Assembly (NCBI GenBank): GCA_049324535.1 | Contig: JBMOOG010000028.1 | Coordinates: 62,001-126,000, forward strand | Source: JBMOOG01 sp049324535 | GTDB lineage: Bacteria > Pseudomonadota > Alphaproteobacteria > Rhodobacterales > Rhodobacteraceae | Reading direction: 5' to 3' | DNA length: 64,000 nucleotides | Part shown: positions 19,103 to 27,657 of the stretch, one piece after another | Layout: each line of letters opens with the position of its first letter | How positions within the stretch are numbered: the stretch's first letter is position 1 | Notes under the pieces: model-generated | Told to the model about the DNA's origin: nothing | The model's input: only the letters and a program-made list of their open reading frames with translations | Database searches by the model: none | Translations under genes and position numbers: made by a program

Positions 19103-19745
19103 GCCCTGCATCCTCGCCTTCGACACATCGGCCGCGCATTGCGCGGCCGCTTTGCTTTGCGGCGGCCGCATCGTCGCGCGCCACCATGAGGCGATGGACA
19201 AGGGTCAGGCCGAACGGCTTCTGCCGATGCTGGAGGAGATGCTGGCCGGCGCCGGCCTCGGCTGGGGCGCGCTGACCGCGATCGCCGTGGGGATCGGGCC
19301 GGGGAACTTCACCGGCGTGCGCATCGCGGTGGCCGCCGCCCGGGGTCTGGCGATGGGGCTCGGCATTCCTGCGCAGGGCGTCAGCGGGCTTGAGGCGCTG
19401 GCCTTCGGCCTCTCCCGTCCGGTGCTGGCGTCGCTCGACGCGCGGCAGGGGCGCACCTATCTGCAGCTCTTCACCGCCGGCGAAGACCATCCGCCCGAGC
19501 TGATCGAGCCGGGCGCGCCCATCGGCCGGTTCGCGCGGCCGGGGCTGTCGGTGGTGGGCGACCCGGCGGCGGCGATCGCGCCGGATCTCGGTGCGGCGAT
19601 CGTGGCGCAGCCGATGCCCATGGCCGAGGCGATGGCGCGGATCGCCGCGCTGCGCCCGGCCCCGTCCGCGCGCCCGGCGCCCCTCTACCTGCGTCCGGCC
19701 GACGCGGCGCCGTCGCGCGACGCGCCGCCGGTGATCCTGCCGTGA
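19092..19745 (+). CDS. tsaB: tRNA threonylcarbamoyladenosine biosynthesis protein TsaB
   Basis: TsaB partners with TsaD to make t6A at position 37 of ANN-reading tRNAs. The 217-residue protein opens with ILAFDTSAAHCAAAL and has GIGPGNFTGVRIAVAAARGLA near 74-94, both hallmarks of the degenerate ASKHA fold of TsaB. No ATG is suitably placed; the TTG at 19092 inside the end of nfu is the best start and suggests translational coupling. The end overlaps rimI by GTGA. The C-terminal third is rich in Ala and Pro and less conserved. Confidence 0.9.
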   Translation: MRPEPCILAFDTSAAHCAAALLCGGRIVARHHEAMDKGQAERLLPMLEEMLAGAGLGWGALTAIAVGIGPGNFTGVRIAVAAARGLAMGLGIPAQGVSGLEALAFGLSRPVLASLDARQGRTYLQLFTAGEDHPPELIEPGAPIGRFARPGLSVVGDPAAAIAPDLGAAIVAQPMPMAEAMARIAALRPAPSARPAPLYLRPADAAPSRDAPPVILP

Positions 19746-20167
19746 CCCCCGCCGCGCTGGCCGCGATCCACGCCGCCTGCTTCACCGTCCCGCGGCCCTG
19801 GTCCGCCGCGGAACTGGCGGACCTCATCGCGTCACCCTCGACCCTCCTCGCCGAGGCGACCGACGGCTTTGCGCTGGCGCGGGTGGCCGCCGACGAGGCC
19901 GAGCTTCTGACCATCGCGGTGCGGCCCGAAGCCCGCGGCCGCGGCCTCGGGTCGGCGCTTCTGCGCGACGTGCTGGCCGCCGCCGCCGCCCGCGGCGCGG
20001 GGCGGATGGTCCTCGAGGTCGCCGCGGACAATGCGGCGGCGCTGGCGCTCTACCGGCGGGAGGGATTCGCGGAATGCGGCCGGCGCAAGGGCTATTACGC
20101 GGCGCCGGACGGGCGCCGGATCGATGCCCTGATCATGGCCCGGGCAGAGGGCGGGACAGCACGCTAG
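19742..20167 (+). CDS. rimI: Ribosomal protein S18 alanine N-acetyltransferase-like GNAT
   Basis: A 141-residue GNAT. It has the HAACFTVPRPWSAAELADLI opening of RimI proteins, the acetyl-CoA loop VRPEARGRGLGSALL near 60-74, and ALYRREGFAECGRRKGYY with the catalytic Glu/Tyr region near the end. It starts with GTG at 19742, overlapping the tsaB stop. The tsaB-rimI pairing is common across bacteria and supports the assignment. RimI acetylates the N-terminal Ala of S18; other N-terminal targets are possible. Confidence 0.88.
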   Translation: MTPAALAAIHAACFTVPRPWSAAELADLIASPSTLLAEATDGFALARVAADEAELLTIAVRPEARGRGLGSALLRDVLAAAAARGAGRMVLEVAADNAAALALYRREGFAECGRRKGYYAAPDGRRIDALIMARAEGGTAR

Positions 20168-20179
20168 AAAGCTGACCGA

Positions 20180-20192
20180 AAAGTCAGACTTT
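20180..20192 (+). promoter_or_regulatory. Perfect palindrome before the nucleoside-uptake operon
   Basis: AAAGTCAGACTTT is a perfect inverted repeat around one base. It overlaps CTGACCGAAAAGTCAG (20172-20187), itself a 5-bp stem. It lies 25 bases upstream of a TTGACC -35 box, a fitting position for a dimeric activator or repressor. The regulator is not known from the sequence. Confidence 0.45.
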
Positions 20193-20216
20193 GGCCTCCG
20201 ATCACTCAGAATCCAG

Positions 20217-20245
20217 TTGACCGGTTCCCGAGTCTCCGACCTAAT
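20217..20245 (+). promoter_or_regulatory. Candidate promoter of the BMP-nucleoside operon
   Basis: TTGACC and CCTAAT are separated by 17 bases. The predicted start would give a leader of about 75 bases before ATG 20327. Confidence 0.45.
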
Positions 20246-20326
20246 CGCGCGTGATCCGCAAGAGATCGGCCCGCCCCGGCGGGCGGTGCCCGGTTGGGGC
20301 ACTGACAGACAGAACGGGAGTGTGCA

Positions 20327-21322
20327 ATGACCCTGATGACGAAATTTCTCGGCGCCGCGGCAGCGCTGGCGCTGACCGCCGGCGTGGCCTCCGCCGATCC
20401 TGCGATCATCTATGATCTGGGTGGCAAGTTCGACAAGTCGTTCAACGAAGCGGCCTTCAACGGCGCCGAACGCTGGGCCAAGGAAACGGGCGGCACCTAC
20501 AAGGAACTGGAGATGCAGGACGAGGCCCAGCGCGAACAGGCGCTGCGCCGGCTGGCCGAGGCCGGGGCGAACCCGGTGGTGATGACCGGTTTTGCCTTCG
20601 GCGACGTGCTGAACAAGGTCGCGCCCGACTTCCCGGACACCAAGTTCGCGATCATCGACATGGTGGTCGAACAACCGAACGTGCGCTCGGTCGTGTTCAG
20701 CGAGGAGCAGGGGTCGTATCTCGTCGGCATGATGGCCGCGATGGCGTCGAAATCCGGCACCGTCGGCTTCGTCGGCGGCATGGACATCCCGCTGATCCGC
20801 AAGTTCGCCTGCGGCTACGCCCAGGGCGTCAAGGCGGTGAACCCCGACGCCAAGGTCATCATGAACATGACCGGCACCACCCCCGCCGCCTGGAACGACC
20901 CGGTGAAGGGCGCCGAGCTGGCGAAGGGCCAGAAGGCGCAGGGCGCGGACGTGATCTATGCGGCCGCGGGCGGCACCGGCATCGGCGTGCTTCAGGCCGC
21001 CGCCGACGAGGGCATCCTGTCGATCGGGGTGGACAGCAACCAGAACTACCTGCATCCGGGCAAGGTGCTGACCTCGATGATGAAGCGCGTGGACAACGCC
21101 GTCTACGAAGCCTTCAAGGCCGGCCCCGACCTTCAGACCGGCATCGTCAGCATGGACCTCGCCTCGGGCGGCGTGGGCTATGCGATGGACGACAACAACA
21201 AGGACCTGGTCACCGCCGACATGCAGGCCAAGGTCGATGCCGCGGCGAAGGACATCGCCGAGGGCAAGATCAAGGTGCACGACTACATGTCCGACAATAC
21301 CTGTCCGGCGGCGACCTTCTGA
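20327..21322 (+). CDS. BMP-family (basic membrane protein) substrate-binding protein, nucleoside uptake
   Basis: A 331-residue periplasmic binding protein. The leader MTLMTKFLGAAAALALTAGVASA is followed by DPAIIYDLGGKFDKSFNEAAF, the BMP/PnrA motif in which Asp and Phe contact the nucleoside. GSYLVGMMAA, GFVGGMDIPLIRKF and DVIYAAAGGTGIGVLQAA are also family-typical. GGGAG precedes ATG 20327. Related proteins bind purine or pyrimidine nucleosides, and the purine nucleoside phosphorylase at the end of this operon supports that here. A strong hairpin follows the gene, which commonly keeps the binding-protein transcript in excess. Confidence 0.92.
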   Translation: MTLMTKFLGAAAALALTAGVASADPAIIYDLGGKFDKSFNEAAFNGAERWAKETGGTYKELEMQDEAQREQALRRLAEAGANPVVMTGFAFGDVLNKVAPDFPDTKFAIIDMVVEQPNVRSVVFSEEQGSYLVGMMAAMASKSGTVGFVGGMDIPLIRKFACGYAQGVKAVNPDAKVIMNMTGTTPAAWNDPVKGAELAKGQKAQGADVIYAAAGGTGIGVLQAAADEGILSIGVDSNQNYLHPGKVLTSMMKRVDNAVYEAFKAGPDLQTGIVSMDLASGGVGYAMDDNNKDLVTADMQAKVDAAAKDIAEGKIKVHDYMSDNTCPAATF

Positions 21323-21345
21323 TCGCCTGACGGCAAGCCGACGAC

Positions 21346-21378
21346 GTGCCGCGCCAGAGCCTTGGCGCGGCACATTTT
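21346..21378 (+). terminator. Hairpin between binding protein and ATPase genes
   Basis: An 11-bp perfect stem GTGCCGCGCCA / TGGCGCGGCAC with loop GAGCCT is followed by ATTTT. It is the best intrinsic-terminator-like structure in the window. Because the remaining operon genes follow on the same strand, it probably acts as a partial terminator or RNA-end stabiliser. Its stem repeats that of 3389-3412. Confidence 0.65.
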
Positions 21379-21440
21379 GCAAGGGCGCCGCCAATCCGTG
21401 GCCACAGCGGAACGCGCCTGCGCGGACAGGGGGAACGTGC

Positions 21441-22985
21441 ATGGCAGGCACAGCGTATGCCATCGAGCTGAAGGGCATCTCCAAGGCCTTCGGCCCGGTT
21501 CAGGCCAACAAGGACATCAACATCGCGGTGCCCAAGGGCACGATCCACGGGATCATCGGCGAGAACGGGGCCGGCAAGTCCACGCTGATGTCGATCCTCT
21601 ACGGCTTCTACAAGGCCGACGCCGGCGAGATCCTCGTCAATGGCCGCCCCACCCCGATCCCCGACAGCCAGAGCGCCATCCGCGCCGGCATCGGCATGGT
21701 CTTCCAGCATTTCAAGCTGGTGCAGAACTTCACCGTGCTCGAGAACGTCATCCTCGGTGCCGAGGACGGGGCGCTGCTGAACACCTCGCTGGCCAAGGCC
21801 CGCAAGGCGCTGACCGATCTGTCGCGCGAATACGAACTGGATGTCGATCCCGACGCCATGGTCGAGGATCTGTCCGTCGGTCACCTCCAGCGCGTCGAGA
21901 TTCTCAAGGCGCTCTACCGTCAGGCCGACATCCTGATCCTCGACGAGCCGACCGGCGTGCTGACCCCGGACGAGGCCGACCATCTGTTCCGCATCCTCCG
22001 CGGTCTGAAGGACCAGGGCAAGACCGTGATCCTGATCACCCACAAGCTGCGCGAGATCATGGAAGCGACCGACAACGTCTCGGTCATGCGGCGCGGCACC
22101 ATGGTCGCCACCGTGAAGACGGCCGAGACCAGCCCCGAGGCGCTGGCCGAGCTCATGGTCGGGCGCAAGGTGCTGCTCGAGGTCGAGAAGGCGCCGGCCA
22201 GACCGGGCGCGACGGTCCTGAAGGTCGAGGACCTGAGGGTGCGCGACGAGCATGGGGTCGAGCGGCTCAAGGGCGTGTCGTTCGAGATCCGCGCCGGCGA
22301 GATCCTGGGCATCGCGGGCGTGGCGGGGAACGGCCAGACCGAACTGCTCGAGGCGCTGGGCGGCATGATCCGGGCGACCGGTCGGGCGACGCTGAAGGGG
22401 GCCGCCCTGCCCCTCTCCGGCGCGGGCGCCGACGGCCAGAGCCGGAGGCGGGCCGGCATCGCGCATGTTCCCGAGGACCGCCAGCACCACGGGCTGATCC
22501 TCGATTTCACCGCCTGGGAGAACGTGGCCTTCGGCTATTTCAACGACCGGAAATACCAGAAGAACGCGCTGTTCATGGACAACGAGGCGATCCGCGCGGA
22601 CACCCGGCGCAAGATGGAGAAGTTCGACGTGCGGCCGCCGATCCCGACGCTTGCGGCCAAGTCCTTCTCGGGCGGCAACCAGCAGAAGATCGTGGTGGCG
22701 CGCGAGATCGAGCAGAACCCCGACCTGCTGCTGATCGGCCAGCCGACCCGCGGCGTGGACATCGGCGCGATCGAGTTCATCCACAAGCAGATCGTGGCGC
22801 TGCGCGACGCGGGCAAGGCGATCCTGCTGGTCAGCGTCGAGCTGGACGAGATCATGAGCCTGTCGGACCGCATCGCGGTGATGTTCGACGGCCGCATCAT
22901 GGGCGAGCGCGACCCCGACCGGACGGACGAGCGCGAGCTTGGCCTGCTGATGGCCGGCATGACGGGCAAGGGGGAGGCTGCGTGA
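21441..22985 (+). CDS. Nucleoside ABC transporter, double ATPase subunit
   Basis: A 514-residue ATPase with two nucleotide-binding domains, like the RbsA/NupA-type proteins. Domain 1 has GENGAGKS near residue 41, LSVGHLQRVEILKAL and LILDEPTGVLT. Domain 2 has a degenerate Walker A (GVAGNGQTELLEAL near 293, no Lys), FSGGNQQKIVVAREI and a Gln where Walker B Glu-preceding Asp is usual (LLIGQPTRGVDIGA). This asymmetry is normal for the class and means one active site dominates. ATG 21441 has GGGGG upstream. It powers import through the two following permeases. Confidence 0.93.
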   Translation: MAGTAYAIELKGISKAFGPVQANKDINIAVPKGTIHGIIGENGAGKSTLMSILYGFYKADAGEILVNGRPTPIPDSQSAIRAGIGMVFQHFKLVQNFTVLENVILGAEDGALLNTSLAKARKALTDLSREYELDVDPDAMVEDLSVGHLQRVEILKALYRQADILILDEPTGVLTPDEADHLFRILRGLKDQGKTVILITHKLREIMEATDNVSVMRRGTMVATVKTAETSPEALAELMVGRKVLLEVEKAPARPGATVLKVEDLRVRDEHGVERLKGVSFEIRAGEILGIAGVAGNGQTELLEALGGMIRATGRATLKGAALPLSGAGADGQSRRRAGIAHVPEDRQHHGLILDFTAWENVAFGYFNDRKYQKNALFMDNEAIRADTRRKMEKFDVRPPIPTLAAKSFSGGNQQKIVVAREIEQNPDLLLIGQPTRGVDIGAIEFIHKQIVALRDAGKAILLVSVELDEIMSLSDRIAVMFDGRIMGERDPDRTDERELGLLMAGMTGKGEAA

Positions 22986-24085
22986 TGACCCGACTTCCGA
23001 CCTGGGCCGATGTCGTCCTGGTGCCGCTGGTCAGCCTCCTGCTGGCCGCGTTCATTTCGGCGCTGGTGATCCTGTCGATCGGACAGGATCCGGCCGAGGC
23101 GCTGCGCGTGATGGTGCAGGGCAGCCTGATGTCGGCCTATGGCTGGGGCTACACGCTCTATTACACCACATCCTTCATCTTCACCGGACTTTGCGTTACG
23201 GTCGCCTTCCACGCCGGTCTCTTCAACATCGGCGGCGAAGGGCAGGCCCAGCTCGGCGGACTCGGCGTGGCGCTGGCCTGCCTGCTGATCCCCTGGCCGC
23301 ACTGGTCCCTGGCGCTGATCGGCGCGTCCCTGGCGGCGGCCGCCTTCGGCGCGGCCTGGGCCGCGATTCCGGCCTGGCTTCAGGCCAAGCGCGGCAGCCA
23401 CATCGTCATCACCACGATCATGTTCAACTACATCGCGGCCAGCCTGCTGGTGTATCTGCTGGTCGATGTCCTGCGCCCCGCCGGTCAGATGGACCCGGCC
23501 TCGGCCAACTTCCCCGCAACCACCCGGCTGCCGACCCTGAACGAGATCCCGGGGCTGAACCTGATCTTCACCAAGGGCGTGCCGGCCAACGTCACGCTCT
23601 TCATCGCGCTGGCGATGGCGGCGGTGGTCTGGGCGCTCCTGTGGCGGACGCGGCTTGGCTACCAGATCCGCGCCTTCGGCAAGTCCGAGGCCGCGGCGCG
23701 CTACGCGGGCATCGACGCCACCCGCATCATCATGACGGCCATGCTCCTGTCGGGCGGGCTTGCGGGTCTGATGGCGATCAACAACGTGATGGGCGAGGCG
23801 GGCCGGCTGCTGGGCAACTCTGCCAGCGGCGCGGGCTTCATCGGCATCGCGGTGGCGCTGATGGGCCGCAACCATCCGGTGGGCATCGTCCTCGCGGCGC
23901 TTCTCTTCGGGTTCCTCTTCCAGGGCGGCGCCGAACTCGGCCTCTGGACCAAGATCCCGATCGAGCTGCGCACGGTCATGCAGGGCCTCGTGATCCTGTT
24001 CACGGGCGCGCTCGACATGATGGTACGGATGATGCTGGTGCGGATCTTCGCGCTGTTCCGCCCGCGCCGGATGGAGGCCGCCTGA
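22985..24085 (+). CDS. Nucleoside ABC transporter permease 1
   Basis: A 366-residue membrane protein of the BPD_transp_2 family, with about eight to ten helices. FNIGGEGQAQLGGLGVAL near 79 and GEAGRLLGNSASGAGFIGIAVALMGRN near 268-295 match the permeases found with BMP-type binding proteins. It starts at ATG 22985 (or GTG one codon earlier), overlapping the ATPase stop by one base, and the next permease starts one base after its stop. Confidence 0.92.
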   Translation: MTRLPTWADVVLVPLVSLLLAAFISALVILSIGQDPAEALRVMVQGSLMSAYGWGYTLYYTTSFIFTGLCVTVAFHAGLFNIGGEGQAQLGGLGVALACLLIPWPHWSLALIGASLAAAAFGAAWAAIPAWLQAKRGSHIVITTIMFNYIAASLLVYLLVDVLRPAGQMDPASANFPATTRLPTLNEIPGLNLIFTKGVPANVTLFIALAMAAVVWALLWRTRLGYQIRAFGKSEAAARYAGIDATRIIMTAMLLSGGLAGLMAINNVMGEAGRLLGNSASGAGFIGIAVALMGRNHPVGIVLAALLFGFLFQGGAELGLWTKIPIELRTVMQGLVILFTGALDMMVRMMLVRIFALFRPRRMEAA

Positions 24086-24086
24086 C

Positions 24087-25055
24087 ATGGACTACGGCAC
24101 CCTTCTCCAGATCCTCGACTCGACGCTGCGGCTGGCGACGCCGCTGATGTTCGCCTGCATCGCCGGTCTCTACTCGGAACGCTCCGGCATCTTCGACATC
24201 GGGCTCGAGGGCAAGATGCTGGCCGCGGCGATGGCCTCGGGCGCCGCGGCCTATGCCACCGGTTCGGCCTGGATCGGACTTGCGGCCGGGATCGGCGCCT
24301 CGCTCGTCTTCGCCGGCATTCACGGCGTGGCCTCGATCACCTTCCGCGGCAACCAGCTCATCTCCGGTGTCGCGCTCAACTTCATCGCGGCGGGCATCAC
24401 CGTCCTGGCGGCGCAGAGCCTCTTCGGTCAGGGTGGGCGCACGCCGGCGCTGACCGGGGCCGCCCGCTTCGGCGAGGTCACCCTGCCGCTCGCCGAAACG
24501 CTGCGTCCGGTGCCGGTCATCGGCCCGCTCTATGCCGAGGTCATCTCGGGCCATTCGATCCTTGTCTATGCGGCCTTCGTCGTGGTCGCACTGACCTGGT
24601 GGGTGCTCTACCGCACCCGCTTCGGGCTGAGGCTGCGTGCGGTGGGCGAGAATCCCGCCGCCGTCGATACCGCCGGCATCTCGGTCGTGCGGCTGCGCTA
24701 CACGGCGGTGGCGATCACCGGCGTCCTGTGCGGCTTCGCCGGCGCCTACATGGCCACCGCGTTGCAGGCCGGCTTCGGCAAGGACATGACCGCGGGGCGC
24801 GGCTACATCGCGCTGGCCGCGCTGATCTTCGCCAAGTGGCGGCCGATCGCGGCGATGTGGGCGACGCTGCTCTTCGGCTTCTTCCAGGCGCTGGCGCTGC
24901 GGCCCGACGTGCTGGAATCCGTGGTGCGGGTGAAGGTGCCGGTCCCGTTCCTCGACGCGCTCCCCTACATCCTCACGATCATCATCCTGGCCGGCTTCGT
25001 CGGCAAGGCGATCCCGCCGCGCGCGGGGGGCGAGCCCTATGTCAAGGAACGCTGA
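24087..25055 (+). CDS. Nucleoside ABC transporter permease 2
   Basis: The shorter of the two permeases (322 residues). SERSGIFDIGLEGKMLAAAM near 33 and GRGYIALAALIFAKWRP near 248 are the family landmarks; it forms a heterodimer channel with the preceding permease. Its last 17 bases overlap the start of the phosphorylase gene, so uptake and first metabolic step are translationally coupled. Confidence 0.92.
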   Translation: MDYGTLLQILDSTLRLATPLMFACIAGLYSERSGIFDIGLEGKMLAAAMASGAAAYATGSAWIGLAAGIGASLVFAGIHGVASITFRGNQLISGVALNFIAAGITVLAAQSLFGQGGRTPALTGAARFGEVTLPLAETLRPVPVIGPLYAEVISGHSILVYAAFVVVALTWWVLYRTRFGLRLRAVGENPAAVDTAGISVVRLRYTAVAITGVLCGFAGAYMATALQAGFGKDMTAGRGYIALAALIFAKWRPIAAMWATLLFGFFQALALRPDVLESVVRVKVPVPFLDALPYILTIIILAGFVGKAIPPRAGGEPYVKER

Positions 25056-25845
25056 AGACCTTGCCCGACTGATCCGGTCGCGCGCGGGCGATGCGCCGGT
25101 CGAGGTCGGGCTGGTGCTCGGCTCGGGCCTCGCGCCTCTGGCCGGCACCGTCGAGGGCGTCGCGATCGACTACGCCGACCTTCCGGGCTTTCCCCACGCG
25201 GGCGTCTCGGGCCACAGCCCGAGGCTCGTTATCGGCACCCTCGAGGGCCGGCGGGTCGCGGTCCTCGGCGGTCGCGTCCACTACTACGAGACCGGCGACG
25301 CCGCCGCGATGCGGCTGCCCTTTGCAGTGCTGACGCTCCTCGGCGCCCGCGAGCTGATCCTGACCAACGCGGCCGGGTCGCTGCGCGAGGACATGCCGCC
25401 GGGATCGGTCATGCTCCTGTCGGACCACATCAACTTTTCCGGCCGCAATCCCCTGATCGGCGAACCGACGGACGCGCGGTTCGTGCCGATGACCGACGCG
25501 CATGATCCGGTCCTGCGCCGGGGCCTGCGCGCGGCCGCCGAGGCCGAGGGCATACCGCTGCCGGAAGGGGTCTATGCCTGGTACTCCGGCCCCTCGTTCG
25601 AGACGCCCGCCGAGATCCGGGCGATCCGCCTTCTGGGGGCAGACGCGGTCGGCATGTCCACGGTGCCGGAGGTGATCCTTGCGCGGTTCCTCGGCCTGCG
25701 GGTGGCGGCGATGTCGGTCATCACCAACATGGGCGCGGGGCTGAGCGCCGAGGCGATCAGCCACGAGCACACCAAGGCGATGGCGCCGCTGGGCGCGGCC
25801 AAGGTCGAACGCCTGCTCCGACGATACCTGCGTGATCGCGCGTGA
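25039..25845 (+). CDS. Purine nucleoside phosphorylase (trimeric, PNP/xanthosine phosphorylase type)
   Basis: A 268-residue cytosolic enzyme that splits imported purine nucleosides with phosphate into base and ribose-1-phosphate. GLVLGSGLAPLAG (phosphate site), GGRVHYYETGD, TNAAGSLREDMPPGS, the substrate loop YSGPSFETPAEIRA and GADAVGMSTVPEVI are all in the expected order. Asn in SVITNMGAG is the purine-contacting residue of the trimeric class. It is the last gene of the uptake operon. Inosine, guanosine or xanthosine could be preferred; sequence alone does not settle it. Confidence 0.92.
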   Translation: MSRNAEDLARLIRSRAGDAPVEVGLVLGSGLAPLAGTVEGVAIDYADLPGFPHAGVSGHSPRLVIGTLEGRRVAVLGGRVHYYETGDAAAMRLPFAVLTLLGARELILTNAAGSLREDMPPGSVMLLSDHINFSGRNPLIGEPTDARFVPMTDAHDPVLRRGLRAAAEAEGIPLPEGVYAWYSGPSFETPAEIRAIRLLGADAVGMSTVPEVILARFLGLRVAAMSVITNMGAGLSAEAISHEHTKAMAPLGAAKVERLLRRYLRDRA

Positions 25846-25902
25846 TCTTGTCGCAGGGGCGCAGGGGTCGGGAACCCGAATGGCCCCTCAGGCGATCACG
25901 GT

Positions 25903-25931
25903 TTGACACTCTCCGCCCGCACAGGCATCAA
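25903..25931 (+). promoter_or_regulatory. Candidate promoter of the TSUP gene
   Basis: A consensus TTGACA -35 box at 25903-25908 is followed after 17 bases by CATCAA, a weak -10. The gap between the phosphorylase and TSUP genes is 122 bases, so a separate promoter is plausible. Confidence 0.4.
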
Positions 25932-25967
25932 CGGGGCACGGCCCCTCCCCCAGCACCACGGCCCGTC

Positions 25968-26888
25968 ATGCAGATTTATCTGCCCATCGCCGAAGTCTCG
26001 GTAAACCTCTGGCTCCTTCTGGGGCTGGGCGGGATCGTGGGTTTCCTGTCCGGCATGTTCGGCGTGGGGGGTGGCTTTCTCATCACGCCGCTTCTGTTCT
26101 TCGTCGGCGTTCCCCCGACCGTCGCGGTGGCGACCGGCGCCAACCAGGTGGTGGCCTCGTCGGTCTCGGGGGTGCTTGCGCATTTCAAGCGGCGCACCGT
26201 CGATCTGCGGATGGGCATGGTGCTGCTGGTCAGCGGGCTTGCCGGCTCCTGGGCGGGGATCTGGGTGTTCAATCTTCTTGAGCGGATCGGCCAGATCGAT
26301 CTGGTGGTCCAGCTCACCTATGTGCTCTTTCTCGGACTCATCGGACTTCTGATGCTTCAGGAAGGCCTGCGCGCGCTTCGCCGCGCCAGTCGCGAGCCCG
26401 GCAAGATCACGCGCCATCAGCATCTCTGGGTGCACCGCTGGCCGCTCAAGATGAAGTTCCGCACCTCGGGGCTTTACATCAGCGCGATCCCGGTGGCGGC
26501 GGTGGGGTTCTTCGTCGGCGTCCTGGCGGCGATCATGGGCGTGGGCGGCGGCTTCGTGATGGTGCCCGCGATGATCTATCTGCTGGGCATGCCGACCAAG
26601 GTGGTGATCGGGACCTCGCTCTTCCAGATCATCTTCGTCACCGCCTTCACCACCTTCATGCACGCCTGGACCAACCAGTCGGTCGACCTGCTTCTGGCGG
26701 TGATCCTGATCGTGGGCGGGGTGATCGGGGCGCAGCTCGGCGCCCAGGTGGGCGCCCGCCTCAAGGCCGAGCAGATGCGCATCCTGCTTGCGCTTCTGGT
26801 GCTCGCGGTCTGCGGCAAGCTGGCGCTCGATCTGTTCCTGCGGCCCGACGACCTCTATTCGCTGACAACGGGGGAGGCGGCCCGATGA
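25968..26888 (+). CDS. TSUP-family (TauE/SafE) anion exporter
   Basis: A 306-residue inner-membrane protein with about eight helices in two inverted halves. Each half has the family glycine motif: GFLSGMFGVGGGFLITPLL near residue 25 and VGVLAAIMGVGGGFVMVPAM near 185. Family members export sulfite, sulfoacetate or similar organosulfur anions, or import thiosulfate. ATG 25968 was chosen as the start nearest to the first helix; the frame is open further upstream but with no ribosome site. It overlaps the TIGR02186 gene by ATGA, a pairing typical of alphaproteobacteria. Confidence 0.88.
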   Translation: MQIYLPIAEVSVNLWLLLGLGGIVGFLSGMFGVGGGFLITPLLFFVGVPPTVAVATGANQVVASSVSGVLAHFKRRTVDLRMGMVLLVSGLAGSWAGIWVFNLLERIGQIDLVVQLTYVLFLGLIGLLMLQEGLRALRRASREPGKITRHQHLWVHRWPLKMKFRTSGLYISAIPVAAVGFFVGVLAAIMGVGGGFVMVPAMIYLLGMPTKVVIGTSLFQIIFVTAFTTFMHAWTNQSVDLLLAVILIVGGVIGAQLGAQVGARLKAEQMRILLALLVLAVCGKLALDLFLRPDDLYSLTTGEAAR

Positions 26889-27652
26889 GGGTTCTCGCCG
26901 CCGTCGCGACGGCCCTTCTCTTGGCGGCGGGGGCGGCCGGCGCCCGCGAGGAGATCGTGGCCGGCGTCAGCCGCAATTCCATCTCGATCACCGCCGATTT
27001 CACCGGGTCCGAGCTGCTCATCTACGGCGCGATCAAGCGCGATGCCCCGCTGCCGGACGCGCCGCCGATCGCGGTCATCATCACCGTCGAGGGCCCCTCG
27101 GCGCCGGCCACGGTGCGGCACAAGTCGCGCGAACTGGGGATCTGGATCAACACCGCCTCGGTGCCGATCAGCAGCGCGCCGACCTTCTACGCGGTGGCGA
27201 GCTCGGGACCGCTCGACTCGATCCTGTCGCAGACCGACGACCTGCGCTACCGCATCTCGGTCGAGCAGATGATCCGCGCGGTCGGTGCCGCCAGCAAGGT
27301 CCCGAACGTCGAGGATTTCGTGCAGGCGCTGATCCGCATCCGCGAACGCGACGGCGCCTACGGGATCTTTCCCGATACGGTCAGGATCGACGACCAGACG
27401 CTCTTCAGCAGCACCATCCACCTGCCGGCGAACCTTGCGGAAGGCGACTACACGACACGGATGTTCATCCTGCGCGACGGGTCGGTGATCGACCATCAGG
27501 AGACGGTCATCAAGGTCCACAAGGTCGGGCTGGAACGCTGGCTCTACCTCCTGGCGAACCAGCAGCCGGCACTCTATGCGGTGCTGTCGCTGGTGATCGC
27601 GGCCTTCGCCGGCTGGGCGGCCTCGGAGGCCTTCCGGATCGCGCGCCGCTGA
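26885..27652 (+). CDS. TIGR02186 family membrane-anchored protein
   Basis: A 255-residue envelope protein with a signal peptide (cut after about residue 20, LLAAGAAGA), a beta-rich periplasmic domain opening with EEIVAGVSRNSISITADFTG, and one C-terminal helix (ALYAVLSLVIAAFAGWAASE) that anchors it in the inner membrane. Function is not known. The ATGA overlap with the TSUP exporter, a recurring neighbourhood, suggests that it is a partner or accessory of that exporter. Confidence 0.85.
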   Translation: MRVLAAVATALLLAAGAAGAREEIVAGVSRNSISITADFTGSELLIYGAIKRDAPLPDAPPIAVIITVEGPSAPATVRHKSRELGIWINTASVPISSAPTFYAVASSGPLDSILSQTDDLRYRISVEQMIRAVGAASKVPNVEDFVQALIRIRERDGAYGIFPDTVRIDDQTLFSSTIHLPANLAEGDYTTRMFILRDGSVIDHQETVIKVHKVGLERWLYLLANQQPALYAVLSLVIAAFAGWAASEAFRIARR

Positions 27653-27657
27653 TCGCG

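Noticed and set aside
22300..22345. Second ATPase domain of the nucleoside transporter lacks the Walker A lysine
   Set aside because: This degeneracy is normal for this class of double ATPase and does not point to a pseudogene.
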